This document shows positions 17,007 to 25,476 of a stretch of 64,000 bases of DNA, piece by piece. The DNA is from Chloroflexota bacterium (GTDB lineage Bacteria > Chloroflexota > UBA6077 > CF-72): NCBI GenBank assembly GCA_016191465.1, contig JACPOP010000008.1, positions 90,039-154,038 on the forward strand, in the 5' to 3' direction. Below the pieces are notes generated by a model. The model did not search any database and was not told the origin of the DNA. It saw nothing but the letters and a program-made list of their open reading frames with translations. A program made the position numbers and the translations under genes. Positions within the stretch are counted from its first letter, which is position 1. Every line of letters starts with the position of its first letter.

Positions 17007-17533
17007 CCGCCCATCAGGTTCACCAGCACAAGCACGGGCTGGTGGGTCGTATGCGCAAACGTGTGCCCCTTGGTAATGGTCGGAGCCCACTCGGCAACGG
17101 GTGTGCGGCTATCTAACTGGAAATACCGGACACCGGCCGCGTCCAGCAGGGCCTCGGTGCGCTCGCTGATGGTGTGAATCATGGAGTTGTATTCACCGAG
17201 GCCGCCGCGGCGGGCCACGATCCCAAAGATCGGCAGGTGGTAGGGCCGCGGGAAGGTGAGCAACGAGGTCAGCAGGTTGCCGACTCCGTTGTCCTGGAAG
17301 ATCATCACGGCCCGCTGGCCCGCAAGCGCCAGGCCCGAGAGAATGGAGATCCCCTCCTCCTCCCGCGGGATGGGATACACCCGCCGTTCAGGCCCGGCGC
17401 CGGCCCCGCCCGGCAAAAAATGCGCGAGGACCTGCTTCAGGGTACTGCTGGGTAAGTACAACACGTGCCGCGGGTCGATCGACTCGAGGCCCTCGATCAC
17501 CGCCTGGCTCCGCTCTACGGACGACGCGCTCAT
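17003..17533 (-). CDS. TPP-dependent 2-oxoacid decarboxylase, alpha subunit (ComD-like)
   Basis: A 176-residue subunit with the family block IPREEEGISILSGLALAG, which contains the catalytic Glu that activates TPP, followed by QDNGVGN. It resembles ComD and the N-terminal half of phosphonopyruvate decarboxylase. ATG at MSASSVERSQ gives the expected length; upstream codons run into an operator-like inverted repeat. It is divergent from the IclR regulator and co-transcribed with the beta subunit. Splitting of the enzyme into two genes is the ComDE arrangement. Confidence 0.83.
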   Translation of the reverse strand: MSASSVERSQAVIEGLESIDPRHVLYLPSSTLKQVLAHFLPGGAGAGPERRVYPIPREEEGISILSGLALAGQRAVMIFQDNGVGNLLTSLLTFPRPYHLPIFGIVARRGGLGEYNSMIHTISERTEALLDAAGVRYFQLDSRTPVAEWAPTITKGHTFAHTTHQPVLVLVNLMGG

Positions 17534-17549
17534 GGCGGCACGAATGGTA

Positions 17550-17597
17550 CGACCTGTTGCAGTTTCGTGCAGGCATCTCACGGAGTGCAACAGGTCG
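17550..17597. promoter_or_regulatory. Operator-like 12-bp inverted repeat between decarboxylase and iclR genes
   Basis: CGACCTGTTGCA (17550-17561) and TGCAACAGGTCG (17586-17597) are perfectly complementary, with 24 bases between arms. It lies in the divergent gap between the alpha decarboxylase gene and the IclR-type regulator. IclR-family proteins bind dyads rich in TGCA/TTGCA as dimers of dimers, so this is the likely auto-regulatory operator. Confidence 0.7.
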
Positions 17598-17647
17598 CCG
17601 GCCGACGAGGGTCTTCCAAAAGGCTGGGCTCGGCTCAGCATGGTAGG

Positions 17648-18571
17648 ATGGGCGTGCTTCTCGTGCTCGACGACATTTCAGCGAGCCAGGAAGGCCCGCG
17701 CGGCGAACTCCATTCCGTCCTAACGCTTCGACGCGGTCTGGCTATCCTGGACGCCTTCTCGGTGCCTCGGGAGGACCTTGGCGTCAACGAAATAGCCCGG
17801 CTGGTGAACCTGCACAAGAGCACCGTGTCCCGTCTTTGCGGAACGCTGGAGCAGGCCGGGTACCTGAAGCGCGATGACGTCACCGGCAAGTTCCGACTCG
17901 GCGGCAGGGTGTTCCAATTGGTCGGCACCGCCGCGCCCGACGTGGACCTGCGCGCGATTGCCCGTCCGGTCCTCCGCGAGCTCGTTGAGACGTGCGGCGA
18001 CACGGCTCACCTGGCGATCCACGACGGCCAGGACGTCGTGACAGTGGAAGTGGTGGATGGCTATCGCCTGATGCGTATGCAGGGCCGGATTGGTCAGCGC
18101 CAGTTGGTCCACGCGAGTGCGCTGGGCAAAGCCATCCTGGCCTGGAGGCCCAATGACGTTGATCGAATCCTCGCCGTGCGCGAGATGATTCGCCTCACCC
18201 CCAACACCATCACGGACCCGGAGCAGTTCAAGCAGCAACTGAGCGAGGTTCGGGAGCGCGGGTACAGCCTGGACCTGGAAGAGCTCGAGGAGGGCCTGCG
18301 GTGCGTCGGTGCCCCGATCCGTGATCATGGTGGCGAGGTGATCGCCGCGATCAGCGTCGCCGGGCCGCGGCATCGGTTCACGACGAGCGCCATCGGAACC
18401 CTCTCGCGGATGGTCCGTAATAGCGCCGACGAGATTTCCGCCCGATTAGGCTCGCCGCCGCGGCTGCTGCGCACCGAGGCCGCCGGGTCCCTGAAGGCAG
18501 CGCCAGAGGCCGGACCCATCCCGATTGCCCGCGGAGGCCGGCGCGTGGCGGCAGGCCTCCCGGTCGGGTAG
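17648..18571 (+). CDS. IclR family transcriptional regulator
   Basis: A 307-residue regulator: an N-terminal winged helix (SVLTLRRGLAILDAF, VNEIARLVNLHKSTVSRL with the recognition helix, then GYLKRDDVTGKFRLG) and a C-terminal IclR effector domain (LVHASALGKAILAW, RGYSLDLEELEEGLRCVGAP, AAISVAGPRHRF). The C-terminal 50 residues after SARLGSPP are low-complexity and longer than usual. ATG at 17648 is the first plausible start, though a GTG two codons on has better spacing to AGG. It is divergent from the decarboxylase genes and 49 bases ahead of the aldolase gene, so it probably controls both sides in response to a pathway acid. Confidence 0.87.
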   Translation: MGVLLVLDDISASQEGPRGELHSVLTLRRGLAILDAFSVPREDLGVNEIARLVNLHKSTVSRLCGTLEQAGYLKRDDVTGKFRLGGRVFQLVGTAAPDVDLRAIARPVLRELVETCGDTAHLAIHDGQDVVTVEVVDGYRLMRMQGRIGQRQLVHASALGKAILAWRPNDVDRILAVREMIRLTPNTITDPEQFKQQLSEVRERGYSLDLEELEEGLRCVGAPIRDHGGEVIAAISVAGPRHRFTTSAIGTLSRMVRNSADEISARLGSPPRLLRTEAAGSLKAAPEAGPIPIARGGRRVAAGLPVG

Positions 18572-18620
18572 CCAGCACGCTGGACGCCAGGTAAGCCGGG
18601 CCGCGATCGCGAGCTTGTGC

Positions 18621-19409
18621 ATGCGCGAGAACCTCACGCGGGCGCGTCTACAACGGGGTCTGCCGGTATTCGGCGCGTGGGCTACGCTTTCAGACCCGGC
18701 GGTGGCCGAGATGATTGGTTACGCCGGGTACCACTTCGTCATTCTCGACATGGAGCACGTTCCGAACGGGCTCATGACCATAGAGCGCATGATCCGCGCG
18801 TGCGAGATCAGTGGTGTTACGTCGATCGTCCGCGTTCCCGACGCGAACCCAAAGACGATTCTGCGGGTGCTGGACAGCGGTGCCGAGGGGGTCATGGTGC
18901 CCCATGTTGTGAGCGCGACCGACGCGCGGGACGCCGTGGCGGCATGCCGGTACCCGCCTGTCGGAGCTCGCGGCGCGTCTCCGACGGCTCGTGCGACGCG
19001 CTACTCGTTCACCCCCTTCACCGAATACACACGTCACGCCGATCGCGAGGTGCTCGTTGTGGCAATGGTGGAGGACCGAGAAGCGGTCGGCCAGGCGCCA
19101 GCCATCCTGGCGACGCCGGGCCTGGATGTGGTGTTCGTCGCGCCCTACGACCTGGCAGGCTCCTACGGAGCACTCGACCGGCCGAATGACCAGCAGGTCG
19201 CCGGGGCGTTTGAGACGTTCGTCGCGGCCTCCAGGCAGGACGGCGCCGCGATACTGGGTATGCCCGCGGGCCATGGAATGGTCACGCGGAGCATTGCCGA
19301 GCTCCTGGGCGCGGGTGTTCGATTCATCCCTACCGCGTTCGACGTCGCACTGCTGGCGGGCGCGCTACGGCAGGATGTTGCGGTGTGGAGCCGCCGCCCG
19401 AACAGCTAG
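18621..19409 (+). CDS. HpcH/HpaI family class II aldolase
   Basis: A 262-residue HpcH/HpaI-type aldolase or citrate-lyase-beta-like enzyme. Typical blocks are VFGAWATLSDPAVAEMI, FVILDMEHVPNG (metal-binding Glu near the strand end), VRVPDANPKTILRVLDSGAEG, VMVPHVVSATDARDAV and GLDVVFVAPYDLAGS. Members cleave 2-keto-3-deoxy sugar acids or 4-hydroxy-2-oxo acids to pyruvate plus an aldehyde. ATG at MRENLTRARL matches the usual start. It follows the IclR gene in the same direction. Its last codons lie within a tandem 16-bp repeat that also supplies the stop codon. Confidence 0.88.
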   Translation: MRENLTRARLQRGLPVFGAWATLSDPAVAEMIGYAGYHFVILDMEHVPNGLMTIERMIRACEISGVTSIVRVPDANPKTILRVLDSGAEGVMVPHVVSATDARDAVAACRYPPVGARGASPTARATRYSFTPFTEYTRHADREVLVVAMVEDREAVGQAPAILATPGLDVVFVAPYDLAGSYGALDRPNDQQVAGAFETFVAASRQDGAAILGMPAGHGMVTRSIAELLGAGVRFIPTAFDVALLAGALRQDVAVWSRRPNS

Positions 19410-19441
19410 GGTTTCTGGTACCTAGGGTTTCTGGTACCTAG
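19406..19441 (+). repeat. 16-bp tandem repeat, 2.25 copies, overlapping a stop codon
   Basis: The unit CTAGGGTTTCTGGTAC occurs at 19406-19421 and 19422-19437, followed by CTAG. The aldolase stop TAG (19407-19409) is inside the first copy. The junction GGTACCTAGG is partly palindromic. Its low GC stands out against the surroundings. Confidence 0.85.
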
Positions 19442-19508
19442 CCCGCCAGCGGCTGTGCCCATGCGAGCGGCGAGGAGCTTCGGAATGCGCGGTTCCGGAG
19501 GCACACGA

Positions 19509-19538
19509 TTGACATTTCGCGGAGACTCTGACTAGTAT
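19509..19538 (+). promoter_or_regulatory. Sigma-70-like promoter for the acetolactate-synthase-like gene
   Basis: TTGACA (19509-19514) and TAGTAT (19533-19538) are separated by 18 bases. About ten bases downstream a short dyad CTGTC-TCACCT-GACAG (19551-19566) contains the CTGTCTCACC word also found at the uptake operon, which would place a repressor just past the transcription start. Confidence 0.6.
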
Positions 19539-19625
19539 CATAGGCCGAAACTGTCTCACCTGACAGTACACGGGGAGGCGAACGCCGCGCCCCGGGATCC
19601 CCCAGGCATCGTCAGAGGAACACCC

Positions 19626-21449
19626 ATGCGAACGTACAAGGGCGCTGAGATCATCGTCGATTACCTGATCAAGGAGCGCGTGCCGTACCTCTTCGGTGTG
19701 TGCGGCCACGGGATCATCGGCTTCCTGGATGCGGCCTACGATCGTCGCGATGCGATCAAGACGATTACGACCCACGACGAGCAGGTCGCGGGATTTATGG
19801 CTGACGCCTACTATCGCGTCACGCACCAGCCCATCGCGACGTACACCTCGTGCGGCCCAGGTTCCCTGAACCTCGCGATGCCGGTGGCGGGTGCGTTCCT
19901 GGACTCGTCGGCGTTCCTGGCCATTACCGGAAACGTGCCCACCCAGCAGTTCAATCGCGGTCCGTTTCAGGAGACCGGCCGATTCTTCCAGGGCGATTTC
20001 AACTCGGTCATGCGGCCGTACGTGAAGCGCAGTTACCAGGCGCCGCGTCCGGACATGCTCCCCCTGATTCTCCGGCAAGCATTCGCGCAGATGGTCACGG
20101 GCCGTCCAGGGCCGGTCCACCTGGACGTTCCACTGAACGTCTTCGTGGAGGAGACCGAGGCCGAAGTTCCGGAGCCAGGTCTTTGGCGGAGCAACAAGCT
20201 GTCCGGCGGGCAGGGCGACCCCGAGCTCGTGCGCCAGGCGGCCGAGCTGCTGGCAGCGGCCGAGCGGCCCGCCATCGTTGCCGGCAACGGCGTATTTCTC
20301 AGTGAAGCCGGGCGAGAGCTTCGGGCGCTCGCGGAGCTCCTCCAGATCCCGGTGCTCACCTCCCCTCTGGGGAAGGGTACAATCGACGAAACGCACGCGC
20401 TCAGCCTCGGTGCAACCGGCCGCAACGGGACCCACGCCGCGAACGAGGCCGCCCGGACCAGCGACGTGTTGCTGGCGCTTGGCACCCGGTTCGACGACCG
20501 CGCAACGAGCGCCTGGCTGCCAGGGATGACCTACAACATCCCCGGCACCAAGCTGATCCACGTGGACATCGATCCCCAGGAAATTGGCCGGAACTATCCA
20601 GCCACCCTGGGCATCCTGGCCGACGTGCGCCTCGTGCTCCAACAGCTCCTGGAGCTCTTGCGCGACCGCGCTGAGGCCATCCGGGTTCGTCATGAGGGCT
20701 GGGTGCGCGCCACCCAGGAATGGAAGCGAGAATGGGACGAGTTCCTCGCACCGGCGCAGCGCGACGACGCGGTGCCCATCCGGCCCGACCGCCTGGTGGC
20801 CGATCTGGGAAGCGTCCTGCCACGGGACGCGATTGTCCTGGCCGACGTGGGCGTGCACCACAACTGGGTGGTCCAGCAGCTCAAGGCGCCGCCCGCGGGG
20901 AAGCTGCTCCAGTCATGGGGCTTCGCGGCCATGGGCTTTGGCGTCGCCGGCGCCCTCGGCGCGCAGTTCGCCGCGCCAGATCAGCGCGTCGTTGCGGTGT
21001 GTGGCGACGGCGGCTTCCTTATGACCGCAAACGCGGTCCAGACCGCCGTCGAGTACCACCTGCCCATCGTCTGGGTGATCTGGAACAACAAGGGTTACAT
21101 TTCCATCCGCGATCAGCAGGCAGGCTTCTTCGGGAAAGGGCGCGAGATCGCCACCCGGTTCCGGGATGAGCAGACCGGGGAGCTGGTGACCACCGACTTT
21201 GCGGCCCTCGCCCGCTCTATGGGAGCCGACGGCGTCCTGGTCGAGCGCCCGGGGGACCTGCGAGAGCAGATTTCCGCGGCCCTCGCGTCAGGCCGACCGA
21301 CGGTGCTGGACGTGCACGTCAACTCCGAAGTGCATCCGCCCGCCACCGGAAGCTGGGACCTGCCACCGCTTGCCGCGCCGCTCCCCAACTACGGTGCCCT
21401 TGCCAATGGACACGTCGCGGGCGCGGCGCTCACCGCCCATGCACGCTGA
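19626..21449 (+). CDS. Acetolactate synthase-like TPP-dependent enzyme
   Basis: A 607-residue enzyme with the three-domain acetolactate synthase layout: an N-terminal PYR domain with the TPP-activating Glu in ITTHDEQVAGFMADAY near residue 50, a central FAD/nucleotide-type domain (ALGTRFDDRATS), and a C-terminal TPP domain with VCGDGGFLMTANAVQTA and WNNKGYISIRDQ. Biosynthetic IlvB usually has an ilvN regulatory gene beside it; none is present. It sits with SDR, PrpD and aldolase genes, so a catabolic carboligase or oxoacid decarboxylase (glyoxylate carboligase or IolD-like role) is more likely. A good promoter precedes it. Confidence 0.85.
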   Translation: MRTYKGAEIIVDYLIKERVPYLFGVCGHGIIGFLDAAYDRRDAIKTITTHDEQVAGFMADAYYRVTHQPIATYTSCGPGSLNLAMPVAGAFLDSSAFLAITGNVPTQQFNRGPFQETGRFFQGDFNSVMRPYVKRSYQAPRPDMLPLILRQAFAQMVTGRPGPVHLDVPLNVFVEETEAEVPEPGLWRSNKLSGGQGDPELVRQAAELLAAAERPAIVAGNGVFLSEAGRELRALAELLQIPVLTSPLGKGTIDETHALSLGATGRNGTHAANEAARTSDVLLALGTRFDDRATSAWLPGMTYNIPGTKLIHVDIDPQEIGRNYPATLGILADVRLVLQQLLELLRDRAEAIRVRHEGWVRATQEWKREWDEFLAPAQRDDAVPIRPDRLVADLGSVLPRDAIVLADVGVHHNWVVQQLKAPPAGKLLQSWGFAAMGFGVAGALGAQFAAPDQRVVAVCGDGGFLMTANAVQTAVEYHLPIVWVIWNNKGYISIRDQQAGFFGKGREIATRFRDEQTGELVTTDFAALARSMGADGVLVERPGDLREQISAALASGRPTVLDVHVNSEVHPPATGSWDLPPLAAPLPNYGALANGHVAGAALTAHAR

Positions 21450-21478
21450 GCGCAAGCAAGTCCTGGTCGCGAGGCTGG

Positions 21479-22210
21479 ATGCCCGAACCGCCCGGTAGTC
21501 GGATCGTCCTGGTTACTGGCGCCAGCCGAGGCATCGGGCTCGAAGTCGCAACCCAGTTCGCGGCGCTCGGCGACCGCGTCGTGATGACCGCGCGGTCCGA
21601 GGATGCGCTTGAGCAAGCGGCAGCCTCGATGCGCGCCAGCGGAGCTCAGGTCTGGGCGCGCCCGCTTGACGTCACGTCGGCGGCGGATTGTGGAGCGCTC
21701 CTGGACTGGATGGTCCAGAATCTGGGTTGCCCGGACGTGTGTGTCTTGAACGCCGGCATCGGACACTGGGCAACCGTCGTGGACACCTCGGACCAGCAGT
21801 GGGCCGAGACGTTCCGCGTCAATGTCGACGGGGTCTTTTACTCGGCCCGCGCGGCGCTTCGTCCCATGCTCGCCCGCGGCCAGGGCCACCTGATCTTCGT
21901 CTCTTCGGTCATGGCGCGGCGGGGCGCCGCAAACATGGCAGCCTATGCCGCGTCCAAGGCGGCGGTCGCGGTGTTCGCGGATTCGCTCGCGCTTGAGGTC
22001 AAGCAGCATGGCATCAAAGTCTCGGTGCTCTATCCCGGGTCCACGCTCACCACGATGCGAGCACGCCAGACCCTGCGTCCTGTGACACCCGAGATTTCAG
22101 ACCCGGCTCTGCAGCTGCGAACGCGCGACGTGGCGGACGCGGTCGTGTGGCTGGCGTCAGCCTCCGCCCACGCGTTCCCAACCTCGTTGGTACTGGAGCC
22201 GCCCGCCTGA
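21479..22210 (+). CDS. Short-chain dehydrogenase/reductase (SDR)
   Basis: A 243-residue classical SDR: the cofactor motif VTGASRGIG lies near residue 13, NAG at the end of the fourth strand (CVLNAGIG), catalytic Ser in FVSSVMA, and the Tyr/Lys pair in AYAASKAAV. The Arg at MTAR after the second strand favours NADP(H). GAGG precedes ATG by four bases. It lies 29 bases downstream of the acetolactate-synthase-like gene and is probably co-transcribed, reducing a carbonyl product or oxidising an alcohol of the same pathway. Confidence 0.88.
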   Translation: MPEPPGSRIVLVTGASRGIGLEVATQFAALGDRVVMTARSEDALEQAAASMRASGAQVWARPLDVTSAADCGALLDWMVQNLGCPDVCVLNAGIGHWATVVDTSDQQWAETFRVNVDGVFYSARAALRPMLARGQGHLIFVSSVMARRGAANMAAYAASKAAVAVFADSLALEVKQHGIKVSVLYPGSTLTTMRARQTLRPVTPEISDPALQLRTRDVADAVVWLASASAHAFPTSLVLEPPA

Positions 22211-22235
22211 GGCTCTCCAGAACGGCGCTCGCCAG

Positions 22236-23606
22236 CTAACGAGCGGACGACACTGGGACGGGTGCCCGCAACGCGGCGCACAGTGTTGACACCCGATCAA
22301 CCTGCTCAATATTCGCCAGCAAGTCTATCGCCTCGTCAGCCTGGGAGCCGGGTAGCCGGTCCGCGCTGGCGGTACGAAATTTCGTGATGATGTCGTCGCG
22401 GCTGAGCGGGTCCGACGCGTCGCCCCGTGGCACCGGCCGGTTGTCGAGCAAAACGCGACCGTCGGCCATCGTGACCTCCACGCGGGCGCCGGTTCCATCT
22501 ACGGTCGGATCAATCTCCACCATCACCTTCTCCCGCGCGAACCGATCGGTCGCGGCGTCCCTGATGCGCTCGGACGTGAACTGCTCCAGCCAGCACCGCC
22601 GATCGTGGAGGACGACGGCCGTCGCGTAACGGGTGGAGAGGAGCGCGCGGAACTTGTCGTCCCAGCCAAGCTCCCCGTGCATCTTGTACACCGTCTCAGA
22701 GAGACCAACACGAATGCGAGCCACGTGCTCTGGCCGCAGGTCGTGCGCATCGATCAGGGCAAACATCGCCGTCACGACCGACTGAATCGAGCTCGCCGCG
22801 GGCCACAAGCGCAGGGAGATATTTTCGAGCTCCCACCGATCACCGAGTTCAGCGACCACGGCCGCCGGGGAGCCGCCGTCCGAGTAGGCGTTGAAGATGC
22901 CGCCGTCGGGATGTGCGAGGATCTCCTGGGAAGACGTGAAGTTCTCGCCGGCGAGAATCCCCGCCATCAGGCCCGAGAGGGCAGCGCGCGACTGGTGGAA
23001 CTTAATAGTGGGGGTACCCCAGTGGGCAAACGTCCCAGCCGACTGGCTTCCCGCCAGACCGAAAGCATTGCGCTGCTGCACGGCGCTCAGTCCGATGAGC
23101 TTTCCGACGGCAGCCGCGCCGCCGAACGGCCCGATGACCCCAGGCGAATGCCAGCCGCGCGAACGAAAGGCGGGGTAATTCGTCCCGAGGCCCACGCGCG
23201 TGGTGGTTTCCAGCCCGGCGATGATCGCCAGCAGCAGCGCGCGCCCGCTCACGTCGAGGCGCTCGGCTGTTGCCAATGCAGGCGGCACAACTTCGGGACT
23301 CACGTGGCAGAGGGTCGGTCGGTGAACGTCACACACGGTCACCGCGGTCATGAGATAGCCGTTCACAAGCGTGGCGCCGGCCGCCGACAGGCCAGATCCG
23401 CCAATAACCGTGGATTCCTCCGAGGCGCCGATCGTGCGAGCCAACGCGGTTACCTGAGCAGTCTCGTCCCCATGGTGTCCCGCGATGGCGCTCCCGACTG
23501 AATCGAGCAGGATGTCCTTCGCGCGCTCGCGCACGCGACTGGGCACATCTTCGAGACGAAGGCCGGCAACGAACGCCGCAAGGTCACTGGTGGGAGTGGC
23601 GCTCAT
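22236..23606 (-). CDS. MmgE/PrpD family protein, copy 2
   Basis: A 456-residue paralogue of the PrpD-like protein encoded 10 kb upstream. The two share blocks nearly unchanged, such as GWHSPGVIGPFGGAAAVGK, QQRNAFGLAGSQSAGTFA and ILAHPDGGIFNAYSDGG, and have exactly equal length. AGGAGG lies ten bases before ATG. The C-terminal region is more diverged than the N-terminal region. Two copies in one island suggest either two related substrates or diastereomers, or a partly redundant pair. It is divergent from ridA and converges with the SDR gene. Confidence 0.87.
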   Translation of the reverse strand: MSATPTSDLAAFVAGLRLEDVPSRVRERAKDILLDSVGSAIAGHHGDETAQVTALARTIGASEESTVIGGSGLSAAGATLVNGYLMTAVTVCDVHRPTLCHVSPEVVPPALATAERLDVSGRALLLAIIAGLETTTRVGLGTNYPAFRSRGWHSPGVIGPFGGAAAVGKLIGLSAVQQRNAFGLAGSQSAGTFAHWGTPTIKFHQSRAALSGLMAGILAGENFTSSQEILAHPDGGIFNAYSDGGSPAAVVAELGDRWELENISLRLWPAASSIQSVVTAMFALIDAHDLRPEHVARIRVGLSETVYKMHGELGWDDKFRALLSTRYATAVVLHDRRCWLEQFTSERIRDAATDRFAREKVMVEIDPTVDGTGARVEVTMADGRVLLDNRPVPRGDASDPLSRDDIITKFRTASADRLPGSQADEAIDLLANIEQVDRVSTLCAALRAPVPVSSAR

Positions 23607-23664
23607 CTCTTCCGAGCCTCCTGGGAGTGTGGGCTCTGCCTCCGGGGGTGAACCACCGGGTGCG

Positions 23665-23674
23665 ACAGTCTCAC
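23665..23674. promoter_or_regulatory. ACAGTCTCAC motif in the prpD2/ridA divergent promoter region
   Basis: The same ten bases occur at 11608-11617 ahead of the uptake operon. This copy is in the 183-base gap between the divergent PrpD copy 2 and RidA genes. No clear -35/-10 boxes were found here. Confidence 0.3.
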
Positions 23675-23789
23675 GGAATGATATCCGCGGCACGCACTTT
23701 GGGCGAGGGTGGAGGGTGAGCCGGACCCCACGCTCCGGCGCGGATTCCCGTCGCTCGGGAAGCGCGGTGTGCGATGATCCGGGACTGTT

Positions 23790-24248
23790 ATGGGACGCAT
23801 TGACGAACGCTTGAAGGAGCTCGGGATCGCGCTGCCGGCTCCGCGGACTCCGATGGCCAATTACGTGCCCGCGGTACGCGTGGGCAACCTGGTGTACACC
23901 GCGGGCCAGGTCTCGGCGGCGGCAGGACGCGAATTCAAGGGGAAGCTTGGCCAGGACCTGGATGTCGAGGCGGGTCGTCAGGCTGCCCGAATGTGCGCCA
24001 TCAACTGCCTGGGGGCGCTGCTCAGTCAGGTGGATTCGCTCGACCGCGTGAAACGCATCGTGCGCGTTGGCGCCTTCGTGCAGAGCGCCGCTGGCTTCGA
24101 TCAGCAGCCGGCGGTCGCCAATGGCGCGAGCGATCTCCTCGTGGAGGTGTTTGGCGAGGCTGGCAAGCATGCCCGCGCGGCGGTGGGCGTGAACGAGCTC
24201 CCGCTGGGTTTCGCCGTCGAGATTGATCTCATCGCGGAAGTCGAATAG
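23790..24248 (+). CDS. RidA/YjgF/YER057c family protein
   Basis: A 152-residue RidA-superfamily protein. Recognisable parts are [37 protein letters not shown] and [26 protein letters not shown], the last being the family's C-terminal signature. The catalytic Arg that holds the substrate carboxylate is replaced by context [11 protein letters not shown], as in the Atu1953-like YjgF subgroup rather than strict enamine deaminases. Family members hydrolyse reactive imines/enamines or related intermediates. Its place at the end of a catabolic cluster fits clean-up or hydrolysis of an unsaturated intermediate. Confidence 0.83.
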   Translation: MGRIDERLKELGIALPAPRTPMANYVPAVRVGNLVYTAGQVSAAAGREFKGKLGQDLDVEAGRQAARMCAINCLGALLSQVDSLDRVKRIVRVGAFVQSAAGFDQQPAVANGASDLLVEVFGEAGKHARAAVGVNELPLGFAVEIDLIAEVE

Positions 24249-24351
24249 GTCGGGCGAAGTGCCCGAACGGCCGATTGAGATTGACGCTTGCGAGGCAGCG
24301 TCCCTATCCTTCGGCCCACGCACCACGTAGAAGGAGGCGACACGACAGGCT

Positions 24352-24702
24352 ATGCCCGGTCTAGGTCCCTGGGAACTGATCATCATCTTGCTCATCGTCG
24401 TCGTCATCTTCGGCGCGGGCAGGCTCTCGGAAATTGGCGGCGCCCTCGGTCGAGGGATCCGCGAATTCCGCTCCGCCACGAAGGACGAAGAAGAGAAAGC
24501 TGCGGCCGCGGCGGCAGCAGGCGGCTCGACCACGGTTACCACCACGGTGTCGCCGGCGTCGGCGGCCAGCACCGCTCCCACCGCCGCGCCGACCACGGTG
24601 CCTTCCGCGGGCGACCACCGCTGCGCCTCCTGCGGGACGGTCAATCCGCCCAGCCAGGTATTTTGCGGCCAGTGCGGCTCGAAGCTCACCATCGCGGCCT
24701 GA
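24352..24702 (+). CDS. tatA: TatA-like translocase protein with C-terminal zinc ribbon
   Basis: A 116-residue protein. Residues 5-20 form the TatA membrane helix ([18 protein letters not shown]) with the conserved Phe-Gly at 20-21, followed by an amphipathic helix ([16 protein letters not shown]), an acidic patch, and an Ala/Thr/Val linker. The last 28 residues carry two C-x2-C knuckles ten bases apart in residue count (CASC and CGQC), a zinc ribbon. TatA proteins oligomerise to move folded proteins across the membrane; a zinc ribbon is not part of the canonical subunit. AGGAGG lies 14 bases before ATG. No tatC is nearby. Confidence 0.85.
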   Translation: MPGLGPWELIIILLIVVVIFGAGRLSEIGGALGRGIREFRSATKDEEEKAAAAAAAGGSTTVTTTVSPASAASTAPTAAPTTVPSAGDHRCASCGTVNPPSQVFCGQCGSKLTIAA

Positions 24703-24821
24703 ACGGCTAGGCGAGAGCGCCACCCGATTCTGGTGCGCCACCCGATCGCGGACAACCGCGCCGGCGTAGCGCGTCAGGCGCCTCTCGACCGAACCCGACG
24801 GCCGCCGGTGTACACCACGCT

Positions 24822-25445
24822 GTGCCCGCCGCGGACCGGGCGCTCCTGATCTTCGCCGGCGGGCGCGCCACACGGCTCGGCGGGGTCAACAAGGGCCTCC
24901 TCCGGGTGGGCGGCCAAACCATTCTCGAAAGAATCCTCGACGCGCTGGGGCCGCTTGCCGCCGAGCGGGTGGCGCTGGGGCCGGCGGACGCCCTCTCGGG
25001 CCTCCGAGGTGTGCGCTCCGTGCCAGACCTCGAGCCGTTCGCCGGTGTGCTCCCGGCGCTGGCCCACGGGCTGGCCTCCACTACCGCCGACGTGTGCCTG
25101 GCCGTCGCCTTCGACATGCCATTCGCCTCTCGGGCCGTGTTCGAGCGACTACTGCAGGTGCAGCACGAGCGGGCTGCCGACGTCGTCATCCCGCGGACCG
25201 CGGGCTTCCTGGAGCCCATGCACGCCGTCTACCGGCGCGCGCCCGTGGAGGCGGCCATCAACGCGGCGCTGGCACGTGGGGAGCGGCGGATGGTGGCGTA
25301 CTTCGAGAGCGTCCGCGTCGAAGAAGTGGACGCCGCGAGCCTGACCGACCTGGATCCGCCGGGGCGGGCGTTCTTCAACGTGAACACCCCCGAAGACCTG
25401 GCGTCCGCCCGGCAGGCCGCTGGTGACGACCTGCCGGGGAGATAG
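24822..25445 (+). CDS. mobA: MobA-like molybdenum cofactor guanylyltransferase
   Basis: A 207-residue nucleotidyltransferase with the N-terminal NTP-binding loop IFAGGRATRLGGVNKGLLRV, an acidic FDMPF metal site near residue 96 and the C-terminal FFNVNTPEDL typical of MobA. MobA attaches GMP to molybdopterin. Canonical tungsten AOR enzymes use non-nucleotide pterin, so MobA may serve another molybdoenzyme, but its presence near an AOR/MoaD pair is suggestive. The GTG start falls just before the first strand. Confidence 0.82.
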   Translation: MPAADRALLIFAGGRATRLGGVNKGLLRVGGQTILERILDALGPLAAERVALGPADALSGLRGVRSVPDLEPFAGVLPALAHGLASTTADVCLAVAFDMPFASRAVFERLLQVQHERAADVVIPRTAGFLEPMHAVYRRAPVEAAINAALARGERRMVAYFESVRVEEVDAASLTDLDPPGRAFFNVNTPEDLASARQAAGDDLPGR

Positions 25446-25476
25446 GAAGCTGCTGCGGGGGGGTGGTGGCAGAGCG

